A DNA stretch of 64,000 nucleotides from Allolobophora icterica (lineage: Eukaryota; Annelida; Clitellata; Crassiclitellata; Lumbricidae): NCBI GenBank assembly GCA_963556255.1, contig OY744604.1, positions 75,194,736 to 75,258,735 on the forward strand, in the 5' to 3' direction. The notes under the pieces are model-generated. The model was not told where the DNA came from. It did not search any database and saw nothing but the letters and a program-made list of their open reading frames with translations. A program made the position numbers and the translations under genes. This document shows positions 1 through 12,073 of the stretch, piece by piece (position 1 is the stretch's first letter; the number at the start of each line of letters is the position of its first letter).

Positions 1-860
1 CGAACAGCTTGCCTGCAACTGACCGCCGCCCGTTGATTCCAGAATCTGTCTTCATGAGAAAAGGTCTAATTGCTGTACTTTTTATCATTGGACTGGGAAG
101 GCAGCGCTTCCTTCACTTCAAAGTTGCGAATTTAATTTATATGCGGTTAGCGTAACTAAATGGCTAATTTGATTTTATGTTTACTGACTTTATTAGCATT
201 TTTATTATTATCTATAACCGATGATAACTGCTTGTATTTATTGTAGTCCTAGCATTCTAGCAGTTCTGTATTTTCAATGTATTTAATAATCTATGATGTT
301 AAGCTTCTAAGGTTCTAAATATTTAGTCGTTTTCCTCTCATGTGCCTAATTTGTGTTGCTACCGCTCTACTTAAGCGCAGCTCTACTGGCCGAGTTTGAC
401 CCCCACGGATCGCCAATGCCTCTGCATCTGGCTTTCATGAAAGAGAGCTATACCAGGCGTGCAGTCCGCTATATATTAATGATTTCCTCCAAAGAGGTTA
501 CTTAGCCAAAAGTAAGCTAATTAAGCATATTGAGTTGCTGCCCGCCGACCACTATGACCAGTTACAGAGTACATAGTGCACATGGTCTCATGATGGCATG
601 ATATGCCTTTCTGTCTTAAAAGCACGTGATACTCCCTTACACGGGAACATAGGCATTACTGAAAATGCGTTCGAGGGGATACGTACCTTTGTCGGACCCA
701 GATATAGCCCGCAACACAGATTAAACGCGGAAAACGCTAAGGAGTCGCAAAAGTACTTAGATGATTTGTAGCGCTTTTATGGAATCTCATTGCATACTGT
801 CATGACCCAACACTCAGTCTGCCCTGAACGTGGTTAATAGATAGGGCCTACTATTGGCGG
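1..860. other. unassigned, no gene seen
   Basis: I see no open reading frame or RNA gene that I can support here. Parts between about 360 and 850 look like decayed mobile DNA because they adjoin the LINE 3' end that follows, but I could not read a protein family in them. Confidence 0.4.
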
Positions 861-1290
861 CTACAAGAACTTGAGTTATGAGGAAAGGCTGAAAAGGTGT
901 GGACTAACAACATTGGAGAGAAGGAGGAGCAGAGGAGACCTGATCGGAACTTATAAGATTATCACTGGAAAGGAAGCACTGCAGTGGGAGAGGTTCTTTG
1001 AATTAGCACCAAACAAGGCAACTCGGGGACATAGGTATGAATTATTTAAGAAGCCGAAGGCAACAGTAGGGCAGACATTCTTTAGTGCAAGAGTTGTAGA
1101 CCTGTGGAATGGTTTGGACGATAGTACTGTCTCAGTGGGCACTATAACAGCTTTTAAAAAGAAGCTAGGAAAGTTGGGCTATTAAGCGTTCCAGGTTAAT
1201 TTGCAGTGGTTCTAACACAGACTACGCGTCTTCTGAATCACTTAAAACCCTTGTTATGTTATGTATGTTATGTATCCCCCTGTAAGCTGG
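861..1290 (+). mobile_element. 3' end of a CR1/jockey-like LINE
   Basis: The frame at 871-1185 encodes about 104 residues typical of the extreme C-terminus of non-LTR retrotransposon polyproteins: an RLKRCGLTTLERRR motif, then GDLIGTYKIITGKE, then FFSARVVDLWN. After the stop comes a short 3' UTR and a TTATGTTATGTA-like tail. A second copy of the same end, including the 3' UTR words TTTGCAGTGGTTCTAAC, lies inverted at about 19365-19770. Only the last part of the element is present (5' truncation), as usual for LINEs. Confidence 0.75.
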
Positions 1291-1346
1291 AAGCAATCCC
1301 CGTTACTGTAAACCCTCCCTCTCTCCGCTCGCTTCCCCCACTACAC

Positions 1347-1374
1347 TTCCCCTCCCCTCCCCTCCCCTCCCCTC
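1347..1374. repeat. CCCCT simple repeat
   Basis: Short pyrimidine-rich tandem run of CCCCT units just downstream of the LINE tail. Confidence 0.8.
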
Positions 1375-1459
1375 GAAGTAATGCCGACCAGGTGAACTTA
1401 AGAATTGGCATATTGGCGCATCTTATTAATTCTAATAATAGAGCACCAATACGGAACTA

Positions 1460-2510
1460 GCGCGGTAGAGTGTTGTGTGCACCTGACAGAATGGAGGTTT
1501 CTCATTGGTCAGAAATGCCCGGGGATATTTAGCGCGAAAGAAATTGTCTATAAAACACTGAGGCCTTGACTTCTACGCGCCTGTTTCGTTGTTGTTTTCG
1601 CCGCTGTTGGAGGTGTTGGTGCAGATTAGTCTGATCTGTGTTTGAAAAGATCTTTCGACGGATCGGAGTCGTTTGATTTCTTGGAAATAATTGTGAATCA
1701 GTGATTTCTTACACGGTTAAAGGTTAGGTGTCGATTCCAGTGTTTTTCATGGTATTTCTGGCATCGATCGGTGGATCGTTAGTTTATGTCGTTAAATGTG
1801 AGAATTTGTACAGCGAAATTATCGAATTGTTGAATCAATGATAAATAATCTAATTAGTGATTCTTCCGATAAAGAAAGTCAGAAATAGATTTCGTATACT
1901 CGCAGAGGTATCTGTTTGACATTTATTACACAAGTGTGTAGTTTTAATTCTTTATTAACAGATTTGAGAACATTGACAATCACCAGTATTAATAGACTTT
2001 AATTCATTTAAATTCTAATAAATATAAATCAGTTTGAAACATAAATAAAATGATGACAGCAAATTCAGCTGCCATTTCAACAGGCGACGTTGTTGAATTG
2101 TGTGAAATAATGAGGGGATTTATCTTGCGCTAGGAGAAATTAGAAAGTTGCATGTCACAGCTAGAAACTGGTTTGTCACAGCTAGCGCGGGAATTTGGTC
2201 GTTTAGGCGGGAACTTTCCCGCCGAAAATACTGTTGTAAGGGCAGATGAACCTATCATACACGTAGACATATGTCAAGACCCATCCTTGGTACCAGTTAA
2301 ACATATAGCGCTTGACACAGGTGGTGTAGAGGCAAGAGTTAAGTCCCACATGGACCCGGGTTCGAATCCTTCACGTTTTGTCCAGTCAGCCAATGCCTTG
2401 CAACAGGGCGCGCGGTCGCTAGAGGGCGATGCGAACGCCACATGTCCACGTTTCTTTTAATTGCATTGACTTAGTACGTGTAAGCGATTTTGACGACTAG
2501 TATTCGGACA
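1460..2510 (+). other. unassigned; possible remnant of an LTR element leader
   Basis: The stretch has a TATA-like TCTATAAAAC near 1548 and a short, interrupted frame. The frame starts near 2049, meets a stop at about 2130 and continues as an open frame at 2152-2460 with no family I recognise. This would fit a decayed LTR or gag leader, but no protease, RT or nucleocapsid motif is visible. A GGGTTCGAATCC word at about 2358 resembles a tRNA T arm, but no cloverleaf surrounds it. Confidence 0.25.
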
Positions 2511-3093
2511 TGTGATGAACTGCCTTGTGCTGCTGATTCTTTTGATGACTTTGTATCGCTTCATTTATTCGCCGCTTTTGCATTTATATAGGCATCTGTT
2601 AGATATTGCTTAAACTTTTATTTCATGCATCCATCTTACGTTTGAGGACAAACGTTTTTCAAAGAGTGGTCGTATGTAGGGCGGTAAGCCTTTAAGATGC
2701 ATCCGTATGGACTGGTCATTATAATTAACTTGCCAGTCGGTGGCCAGTCTTCAGAGGAATGAATGTACGCCCACAGTCTGAGCGTGGGGAGCTGGCAGAT
2801 GCACGTGCAGACAGACTAATTGGCGCCATGTAATTTAAAGGTATGCCGTGTAGGAAGGTTTAGATAGAGCTATATAAATGGTAGCCCTTGAGGCAGAAGG
2901 AGCAGAGAGAGAGAGAGGGGGGGATCCAGCGCGTTGGTCACACGGTTTAGGCCGGACCTCTGTCCCGTCTGTCAACCGGGACACGCGTGGTTCTAGCGTG
3001 TATCACAATCGTCTAAATAAACTTCGTCAACGACAACGCGTTCTCTCTCTGTGTCGAACTACAACAAGCAGCAGTCACACAACATCTGTTACA
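2511..3093 (+). mobile_element. probable solo LTR (Gypsy-like)
   Basis: The segment begins TGTGATGAAC and ends CTGTTACA, giving TG...CA termini. It has a TATATAAATGG promoter-like box at 2870-2882 and an AATAAA signal near 3017. Two bases after the end comes TGGTGAATTC, which looks like a tRNA primer binding site. No internal retrotransposon region follows: the flank is a LINE on the opposite strand. The 5' boundary is less certain than the 3' one. Confidence 0.45.
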
Positions 3094-3142
3094 TCTGGTG
3101 AATTCAACATCCGCTACATCTGGTGGATTCAACATCCGCTAC
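3093..3142 (+). repeat. 25-bp tandem duplication at LTR end
   Basis: Two adjacent copies of a 25-bp unit (atctggtgaattcaacatcc plus five bases) differ at one base. The unit spans the putative LTR terminus and primer-binding-like sequence. Confidence 0.7.
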
Positions 3143-4870
3143 ACATGCATCAGTCTCATCCAGTCTACCCTATCGAAAACTTTCTCATAGTCGACGAAAC
3201 ACACATAGATGTCCTGGCCATGTTGAAGGCTTCTTTCCGACAGTAACCTCACAGCTGCAATTGCATCTCTTCTTCCTCTTCCCTTTCTAAAGCCGAATTG
3301 ATCCTCTCCTAAGCAGTCATCTGCTTCCGCCTTGGCTTGTAATCTATTTGGGATAATTCTTAGTAGAATCTTGGATGCATATGTGAGGAGGCTGATATTT
3401 CGGTGGTCTTCGCATGTTGTTGCATTTGGCTTTATCTTGAGCGGGATCATTATGGTATGTAGGAAGTCTTCCGGCCATATTCCCGTGTTATGTAATTATG
3501 TCCTGACATGACCGCACTAGTTCTGTCATTGCTTTCTCTCCCAAGTTCTTTAATATCTCAATTGGAATATTATCAATTCCTTCCGCTTTGTTGCTTTTCA
3601 TATAACTGATTGGTGCCATAAGCTCATCCCTCAATACATCCGGTTCCGTATTATCGACACTTGGTGTTTCTTGCTCCCTGAGATCCAGGCTACTTTACCC
3701 TATATATAAATCCTCAACGTACTCCTTCCATCGTTTCCTGATGTCGTCTGCGTTTTCCAGTAGTTTGCCATCCTTGTCCCTGATTGCACTTCCACCACCC
3801 ATATTCCGCCTATTTGTCAGTGTTTTGATCTTTCCATATACCATATCGCGTCTGCCGCGTTTCTGTAGAACCTCCAGCTCATCACTCTGTTCCTCCCACC
3901 ATTCTTCTCTTGCCTTACCTGTTGTTCTTCTTAGTTGATTATACAGTCTTTTGTATTTCCTCTTTGTCTCCTCTGTGCTCTGATGTTTCCATTTTCTTCT
4001 CTCTTCCATATTCCTAAGCATATCCATTGCAACCCGTGGCTTGCGTGGTCCCGTACCCGTCTGGAGCCCCACAGTCTTTGTAGTTTCCTCGATCACGATC
4101 TCCTTCAGACAATTCCACCTTTCATCTGTTCTTGTCTCTGTAATCAGCTCCACCACCCGTTCTTCATTCTTTTGTGATAGTTCTTCAATCTTCTTTAGCA
4201 TTCTTTCTCTATTCCATTTCTGCTTAACAATCCTTTTCTTCTTGACGATCTTAAGTCGGAGATGTCTAGTCATGGCAACCAGGCTATGGTCTGTACCCGC
4301 ATAGGCTCCTGGGAGGGCTCTTGAGTTCTTAACACTGTTTCTGTACCTTTGCCTAACCATGATGTAGTCCAGTTGGTATCTTGCTCCATCTCCTGGTGCC
4401 TCCCATGTATATCTTCTCCGTTTTTCCTGTTGGAACCACGTATTTCTTACCATAAGTTTTTGTCTCCTGCAAAATTCCACCAACTTCTCTCCTCTCTCAT
4501 TCCTGTTCCCCAATCCATATTTTCCCGAAGTCTCTTCTTGTTCCTTTTCACTAACTGTTGCATTCCAATCTTCCATGACAACCACATAATCCTTGCCTTT
4601 GATGTTCCCAAGATTTTCTTCTATCGCCTCGTATATGTTGTCCACCTCCGCTTCATCACGTGCTGTCGTTGGCATATACACTTATATTATTGTTATGTCT
4701 ACTGGGTGCGCTTGTAATGTCACCATGAGTAGTCAGTCCTCATGTATCTCCACTCTTGATACACATTTGGCGACTCTCTCCGACAACAGGATGGCCACAC
4801 CATTTTGACTCGCATCTCAACCCGCATATATCACTCTAATGCCGTCACTCATGAAGTCTCATCCCTCTCT
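3139..4870 (-). mobile_element. RTE/BovB-like LINE, truncated and decayed
   Basis: Read on the minus strand, 4870 down to 3695 encodes an AP-endonuclease-type domain (EDWNATVS, YTWEAPGDG, YQLDYIMV, AGTDHSLV), with stop codons in its first part. A polar linker follows, then at 3450-3139 the reverse transcriptase fingers and palm: EDQFGFRKGRGRRDAI and FVDYEKVFDRVDW, which is RT motif A. The protein is broken between 3695 and 3450, and the RT ends abruptly just after motif A where the LTR-like sequence begins. Half of the polymerase is therefore missing and the copy is dead. The clade assignment rests on remembered similarity to craniofacial-development-protein-2-like endonuclease ORFs. Confidence 0.75.
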
Positions 4871-4924
4871 CCATCTGACCTAGAGAGTAAAGACTTAATA
4901 ATGTGACTAGGGGGACATGTTTTA

Positions 4925-6250
4925 GCCGATGATGTACAACATTCTACTTGTCTTCCCGATCATTCTCTGTTAAAGTCTCCAGCCACTGCTTGCAACCCCT
5001 CCCTCTCTCCAGTGGTATCCCTCAAGGCTCCATCCTGGGTCCATCCTCTTCATCCTGCATACCACACCTTTAAACCATCTTTTAGAATCATTCCTTGTTG
5101 ACCACCATCTCTACGCAGACGACACCCAACTCTATACATATCATTCTCCCGAAACCCTTTCCAACCTCCTTCACGCAATTACTCAACGTGGTTAACCTAA
5201 TCTCACAGTGGATATCATCTAATCTCCTCTGTCTTAACCCTTCCAAAACAGAATTCATCATCCAAGGCCTTCTTGACGAAATCAAGAAAATTCCTGATTG
5301 TTCCATACACCTATCAGGCTATCAACTAACATCATCTCTCACCTTCACCTATGACTCCCCTGTCCGTAATCCTGGTATTACTTTTAATCCACATCTCTTT
5401 TTCTCTAATCACATCTCCAAACTCTCGCGCTCCCGCTTCATGCACATTCTTGACCTCCGACGCATCCGGCCATGCTTGACCTTAACATTGTCTCCACCAT
5501 TGCTACCTCCATTGTTCATTCAAATCTCGATTACTGCAATTTCCTCTTCTTCAACCTTGAATCCACCCAAATCAAGCGTCTGCAACTTTTCCAAAACTCA
5601 GTACCCAGGGCTGTCACTAAACCGCCTAAACATCATCATATCACTCCCGTACTCAAATTACTCCATTGTCTAAAAATCCCAGAGGGAATCCACATCAAAG
5701 TCATATCACTGACCAAGTCCCTACAATATTCCAGTCCCAAGTACCTCCGTGATCGCTTCACCATCCAGGCAATCCGCTCCTCCCGATCATCCTCTTATTT
5801 TAGCCTTTCTCGACCCCAATCACTACTCATCTTAAGTTCTCCAACCAAGCCATCTCCAACACAGCACCGTGCCTTTGGAACGATTTCCCCTCTGAATTCC
5901 TTAGATTCTCGGTTCCTCCATCATCATAGCAACCCTATCCTCCATGCTCCTCCTCGTGTTCCACTATCTGTCTCCTCTGGGCTTTCCACTCAAGCCTGAA
6001 GTCTCACCTTTGCACGTAGGCCTACTCCTTCCCTGACCCATCTGATCCTCCGCCTTCCAATTCTCCTCGCCTTAAACTACACCAACCTTAACAGCTGCTC
6101 TGCCTCCTCTCTTGAGCTGGTCCCTTGGAAACCGGACTTGGACGGTCGGACCTCCTTTGGACTATGCTCTCTGGAAACCTCTCTGATTTTACGTAGCGCT
6201 GGTGAACAGGCTGCTGCCCTGCGCTTGACCTTCGAATGGCACTTTGGAAC
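4925..6250 (+). mobile_element. CR1/L2-like LINE RT 3' half, frameshifted
   Basis: Reading frames switch several times. In order they show GIPQGSILGP (RT motif B region, about 5020), HHLYADDTQLY with the catalytic YADD at 5112-5123, SNLLCLNPSKTEFII, the thumb region, and HHHITPVLKLLHCLKIP (about 5630-5680), typical of the C-terminal part of CR1/L2/Rex polyproteins. The 3' end carries a TTATGATTACGATTAG-like tail near 6255. The 5' part (endonuclease, fingers) is absent. Non-functional. Confidence 0.75.
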
Positions 6251-6484
6251 TTTGTAGATTATGATTACGATTAGATGTCATAGGCTAGACATATCAGCCT
6301 CTAGTGCACAATCTAGACCCATAGTTAGCCATACTCTTAAGCTTAATTGTGCCAAGGATTTGTAAATTTTGTGCGGCACTGTATATTTTTCATGTGTTTT
6401 TTCTTTTCTACACTGTCTAATTTTTACTTTTTTTACTTTCTATTATTATTGTGATATTAAAATAGCAAATCCTATGTATTTAAT

Positions 6485-6602
6485 TATAGAAAGACCGTTC
6501 CGGGACGTTTCATTTGTTTCGGAAAGGATGTGTCTGGGACGCGGGACAATTTTTGAAATTCCAGGACTGTTCCGGACATTCCGGGACGTGTGGTCACCCT
6601 AA
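6485..6602 (-). mobile_element. end of a hAT-like non-autonomous element
   Basis: On the minus strand the segment starts AGGGTGACCACACGTCCCGG, followed by several GTCCCGG/GGACAG words. This terminal signature is shared by many animal hAT non-autonomous elements. The opposite end was not located. Confidence 0.4.
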
Positions 6603-6783
6603 ATTTAGGCCTAATATATGCCTAGTAAGTTAGTAACTATAAACACGTCACTTGCTTAACAAGCTGGAGCTATAACCAAGTACGCAAACGGAATAAAAAA
6701 GGCAGATGCATCGAAATGTCAACATAATTTGAAAAAGTCAGTAGAATTCAATCGTTGTCTGTGACTAAATGATATTGAAATAT

Positions 6784-7020
6784 CAGAGGCGCGACCTTGT
6801 TTGCCAGATGGGGGACACTTTTGAACTGATGTGGTCAAAAAAGAGTTTTGGACTTATCTGGTCCAAAGAGAGGTGAAAAATGTTTTCGTGCTCACGCGCG
6901 AAAACAATTTTCGAAAGTTTTTTGTTTCTTCAAACTTCGGTTGGACAAGAACTGTATGCTGCGTTCCCCTTTGTTAAAGGTGGGATCTTGTCCCTTCTAC
7001 CCCCGGGATCGCCTACCATA
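6784..7020 (+). mobile_element. hAT-type MITE, copy 1 of 2
   Basis: A 237-bp element with the same internal sequence as the inverted copy at 53915-54153. Its left end is CAGAGGCGCGACCTTG and its right end is GGGATCGCCTACCATA. It is flanked by tgaaatat and cgaaatat, an 8-bp target duplication with one mismatch, the size expected for hAT. It lies just upstream of receptor gene A. Confidence 0.65.
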
Positions 7021-7210
7021 CGAAATATTATCCGGCGGTGGGTTTAGAAATGCATGGAAGCCAAAGGCCTTCTTAAAATTTGTCCTATTAAAGATTTCAC
7101 TACGATTTTGCAAAACCTCATAATATTTCGTTCACAGAAAGACTCTAGAGCTTCGATTCGTTTCTAATGGTTCGTGAAATAAGGTCATTTTAGGTCTCCT
7201 TAATAATAAA

Positions 7211-10200
7211 ATGGCTAAGTATTATACTTTCCTTTCAGTCGCAGCTGCCATTGTTCTTCGTGGGCCAAGCAATGTGGCAGTTGTGACAGGCACTAATGTG
7301 ACAATGACTTGTGAACCAACTCCAGAAACAAATACGGTAGATTGGTATCACACTCCAGTTCGCAGTAAGGGTATGACACCTTTATTGCTTCGTATTAACC
7401 AAGGTTCTACAATAATCAAGAACTTCTCAGAGTTTTCTGTAGAAGGGAAAATACCCGGAGAGTTGTTGAACCTGAAGATCACTCAGATGAAACACGCTGG
7501 ATTTTATCAATGCACAGCGACAGGTCAAACAGCTGTAGCTCACCTAGTCGTTCTTGGTAAGTATCAAGTAATGGTTGAAATAATTGAATGATACATTTGC
7601 CGCAATTCTAACAATTTACGGATAGAAATTTAAAAAAAGAATAGTTTCTTAAGAGATAATTTTCCTTCATTGTAGTAACAATCCAGTACCTCGCAATCCT
7701 AAGTGAAATTCAGATGCGCTGTTATTTGCTTTTCCATATTGATGATGTTGGTTAAATTTAAATTTCAGCGTCAGAACCACAATGCAACGTCAGCAGTCGT
7801 GGCATCACAGAAGAGGTGACCCGTGTGGATCTGTTTTGTTCTGTGTCATACAATGGTTATTGGGCTCCTACTATGGAGTGGCGTCAGACAGCTGTTGGAA
7901 ACACAAATGCTCGGACCATTTCAGTTAAAGACTACGTCATAGAGCCTCTCGAAAATGAGTTGACTTCCAACTTAAGTTTGGTCATCAATTCGTCTACTCA
8001 AGGTTACAGATATTCTTGCAAGACATATTTTAAGAATATTTCATCTAGTCAAGAGTCTATGACAGCATCAAATACACCAAAATACGAAAGCATATGGACA
8101 TCGCCGGTTATAGAAATGCTTTGTAAGTATATAAATCTTTCCATTATGAACAAGGATTATAGTAATCAAATCATATATTTATTTGAAAAGAATGCAAGAG
8201 TGGACGCTGAAATTGCTATGTACTTCATTCATTTGTACTAACTTAACGTGTAGTTTAAATTTTGCATGTGTTAGATGGTCCAAAGAATGTTGCTGTATTT
8301 CCAAGAAAGGACGTCTTTCATCCTGGTGATGTGCTGACGTGTTCTGCGTATTCGAATATCAGTTCAGAGTTTGAATGGACAGAAATGGAAACAGGAAACG
8401 TTTTCAAAGGACCAGACATCGTCATAAATGCATCGATGGTACGTGATGAACCTTACAGCTTCTCATGTACAGCAACCAACAAACTGACACGCGCTTATGT
8501 GAAATCCAGTCTTTTCACATTCACTGTAAGACGCAAACACAGTGAAGATGAATCCATTGCAACTACAGGTATATTTAGTTCCAAAATGCTCTTTTATAAC
8601 ATTTATTATATTCCAGAAGTGTCTGTCGTCGTATAATAGTTACGTAATTAAAGCAGTTTAGATGAAAGCTGAAAAACGTGTGTGGTCAACTAGCCATTCA
8701 AAATCCCTTTATTTCTACGAGTTTTTGTAAACTATAGGTAGTTCCTGTATTTTATTCAGGTTTTCATGGGAATCGCCACCAGTTCTTGTGGCAATTCATT
8801 TGTCAGGTCTCGTGGATATCACCATCACTCGATCTATTACCATTTCCTCACTGTGTGTGTTCATTGTATTCATCGTTCATGCCATCGTTAAATGCTGTTG
8901 TTGGAAACAGAAGTTTGGTTGAATGGTTCAAGTTCTAGAATATAATCTGTTGAGTTCTTTATGCATTTTCGATCTTGACTTAAGACTCTTGTTTCACCTT
9001 ACCTGTCTTTAATCAGGCTGCTAATCAGGCCTTGGGATTGATGGGATTGTGGATCTTAGTAGTGGCGCAGTTAGCTCAAGTCACAAGTCACTTAATTGTA
9101 ATTATTACCTTCTATCACGCCAATATCTAATGCCCACATAATCAATCGATCTCACTTCAAAACAGAGTCATAATTAGGTCAATATCTGGAATGTTAGTCC
9201 GCTGGGACAGAGAGGGGAATGGTGAATAAGCAATTCTTAAGTTTAGAACGAGGTCACTTAAGCGATTGAGCGCAACAACAGATACAGGGAGAGAGTTCTG
9301 AAAATCTAGTTTCAGTAGCTGGCTATGCTTCGATCACCAAATACACTCTCAGTTGTAGGTATGAACAAAAAGTCAATAACTTTGTTGACTATTGATGAGA
9401 CTTAGGGTAAAGATTACAGAAAATTTCTATATGTTCGTACTTCGACGTTTAAGCTTACATTTTGGCTATATGTATTTATGTATACGGCTGGAAACCGAAT
9501 AAATATAAAATAAGTTTTGTTTTAGATCACGAACCTGCTGACAATAGTGCAGGCAAGAGACGCCCGAACTTGACTTTGATTATTTCCTTAGCTGCAACCT
9601 CAGCCGTAATGTCAATCGCTTTTGCAGGGTGTATCATCGTTTTCAGAAGAAAGCGCAAACGTAAGCGAAATATTTTAATTAAATGTTTAACTCATCTGTT
9701 TCCTTTAGTAGCGCTGTGCTAATCAAACGGTCATGATTCACCGTCGCTTTTTTTCTGACTTTAAACTTTTTGCATCTTATCTGAGCTGAAGAAAACTTTC
9801 CTTGGAATAGCTGGCTACACGTTGATTGATCTACGTCGGCTGTAGCTTAGTGCTATTTTGGTGTTTTTCTTATCCGAGTTTATCTCGGTCATTTATAATA
9901 CATTCCATCAAGACCCAATTCCTTGTTACTGAGTTTTTCTCCATAGAACGTTGCAAGTTTCTGGAAATTGTATAGTAAGGTGAATGTACCGTATTACTTT
10001 CACGATACGTTCTGTTAACTTTCGTATTCCATTACTACGGAATTGCATCTTCTAGGCGCTGATTCAATACTAGGCTACATTAATAAAACATCGATTCCAA
10101 TAATCTTAAGCAGAACAATTATCATATTTCTCAGGGAAGCATATGTCCGATTTGCAAAAGGAACGCGAAAGTCCAAGAACCGTAACTCCTCCAACGTCCA

Positions 10201-10661
10201 CAGCTGAAGATCCCTCCACTATCCACGCCGTCGTTACATACTCAGCGTCAACGCAGACAGATGTATCAGTTGAAGTTCAACCTATTAGTCTCGGCGGTGC
10301 GTTATCTGGAAGCTACGAAGAAATTGAGACGGAAAGTGAAGGAAAGCAATCCAGTTGCTACAATTTAGGAAACGTTTCAGGAGAACGCAAGCTACCTCTG
10401 AATGGTGAGGATTTTGGATCCAATGAGCGAAACAGCAATTCAAGCGGCGGTTCAAAGGAGACGGTGAAGTCAACCAAGTATGAGGATCTTTTGGAAAGAG
10501 ACCCAGTCAAGCCAAACGTCTATCTGCGTATAATGCAGGCTCACATGGAACAGGAAACGCAGACGAGCAACAGTCCAACATCATCAGAAAAGAGCACCCA
10601 ATCGCAGGCAATTTACGTCAACATGAAAAATGCGAGTAGCAATTTCAGTGTGAAAGCATAA
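7211..10661 (+). CDS. receptor gene A: three-Ig transmembrane receptor with long tyrosine-motif tail
   Basis: Five exons were read from splice sites: 7239-7556, 7769-8122, 8275-8568 (Ig domains 1-3), 9526-9660 (TM) and 10135-10661 (tail and stop), together coding about 542 residues. Every exon starts and ends in phase 1. Each Ig exon has the Cys-Trp-Cys core: TCEP/DWYH/YQCTA, LFCSV/MEWRQ/YSCKT and LTCSA/EFEWTE/FSCTA. N-glycosylation sequons are frequent (NVT, NFS, NLS, NAS). The TM exon reads LTLIISLAATSAVMSIAFAG and then a basic stop-transfer RRKRKRKR. The protein should be a type I surface receptor. Its nearest relatives in the window are C (same tail) and B (same ectodomain). No signal-peptide exon is visible upstream. 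An in-frame ATG at 7211 (MAKYYTFLSVAAAIVLRG) could serve as a start with a signal-like segment, but it lies in what is intron in B. Ligand unknown. Confidence 0.85.
10135..10661 (+). CDS. gene A cytoplasmic tail exon with SH2-binding motifs
   Basis: The acceptor TTTCTCAG precedes GGAAGCAT. The exon joins the TM exon in phase 1 (c|gg = Arg). It encodes about 174 residues rich in Ser, Thr and Glu. Visible motifs are SYEEIE (a YEEI of the type preferred by Src-family SH2 domains); YEDL and YLRI separated by ten residues (ITAM-like, spacer slightly longer than classical); and IYVNM near the end (YxN for Grb2 and YxxM for PI3K p85). The position corresponding to the ITIM-like SIYAVI of gene C reads TIHAVV here, so that tyrosine is replaced by histidine at 10224-10226. 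Function is inferred from motifs only. Confidence 0.8.
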
Positions 10662-11318
10662 AGCCAACTTGCACTATCATTTCAAATCACTTTGGCAATT
10701 CGGAAACTCAAACATTATTGGAAGAATTAGAAACCATGTAATGTTATTCAGGGCTTTTTCGTAATCTCTCAACTTGCAAAGCATGGATGACGATAATTAT
10801 ATACGGTAAATCAACAATCGATCTAACAATTATTGACAATTAAATACATGAATGGAAGCAAAATTCTAATGACGACTGAAAACTGAACTGAAAAACTATG
10901 CATCAATCGTAATTATTAGGACTTAGGTATATAAAACTGCACACTTTTTGGCAGTTATTTCCTCCACACATGACTTTTGATACAATTGCAATTTTTCGTT
11001 GACAGACCATTAATGCAAAACGGACATCATGACGCTTCTTAGATTTTTTTATAATACTTAATATTTCATCGTATTTCCATATTAATCAACTTGAACAACA
11101 CGTAGGCCCTAGTTGGATAATTATTAAACTTATTAATATCTCAACCATTCGACAAAATATTTGTTCACCTGAGCTTTACAATTCCATAAATATAGAATTA
11201 TCTGAAAAATGAAGAACCTTTTCACGCTCTACCCAAGTTTCGGCATGGTCAAATAGTATTTATCTTACATAAATAAAGATTAATTTGATGATGCGTTTTC
11301 ACGCAATCAGGCGATTAA
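10662..11318 (+). other. gene A 3' flank / probable 3' UTR
   Basis: No further coding sequence is seen. An AATAAA at 11272-11277 is a candidate poly(A) signal. Sequence just after the stop (AAGCCAACTTG) is conserved downstream of gene C, as expected for a duplicated 3' UTR. Confidence 0.4.
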
Positions 11319-11324
11319 CCCTAG

Positions 11325-11515
11325 TCATACCGGGTGGGGGTCATAAAAAACTCCACCCGATTGATTGTTGTTATAAAATTTTAACCGCTAAATAGTTAAT
11401 AAAAGACCCCACCCCATTGATTATTGCAATAAAATTTTAATCGCTAAATAGTTGATAAAAGACCCAACCTGATTGATTGTTGTTATAAAATTGTAACAGC
11501 TAAATAGTGACTAAG
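11325..11515 (+). repeat. subterminal tandem repeat of the TTAA element
   Basis: About three diverged copies of a roughly 65-bp unit containing CACCCGATTGATTGTTGTTA, then AAAATTTTAACCGCTAAATA and GTTAATAAAAGACCC. Subterminal repeats of this kind are common transposase-binding regions, but the role here is inferred. Confidence 0.7.
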
Positions 11516-12073
11516 GGAATCAAAATGAGTCGGATGTCGGAAAATTACAAAGCTAGAAAAACCGCAAAATATGATCGAAAGTCATTTAGTGTGCATTTTC
11601 AGATTTTAACGGAAATGGGCAAAAAAATATGTTTTCTACATTTCTGATATCTAACATGTGATGAAATTCATTGTTTTAATGTGTATTTTCAGGATTTTGT
11701 AAAGGGTATTGGTTTAGTTTTCGTGATTGCGTATTAAAATTAGCCATATTTGCTTATAAAATTTCAATAGTTTTCGTGCTGCTAGCCTTGAGGGCGTGGT
11801 CTCGTTAGAAAGATCTTTTCTTTGTCTAGCTCGCTGTTTAGCTGCCGAGTCCGGGCTGTTCGAATATTAACCAATAGGATCATTTAAAAATAGGGTACAT
11901 GCATAAACATTTTGAGACTTGGTTGCTATCACGTGATGGGATTTAAATTTTTGGCTAGTTCTATTGGCCAGCGCATTAACATAATGTAATCGCGCCTGCG
12001 CTGCAGAGCTAGCTGTCATAGTCCGCATGCGCAGACTCTGCATTTTCAAGAAGCAAACAATCTATCGTAAACA

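Noticed and set aside
2340..2375. tRNA-like GGGTTCGAATCC
   Set aside because: Only the T-arm/B-box word is present; no cloverleaf or A box at the right distance.
5088..5306. Minus-strand 72-residue frame over the LINE RT
   Set aside because: The plus strand has the YADD and NPSKTEF motifs; this is its shadow.
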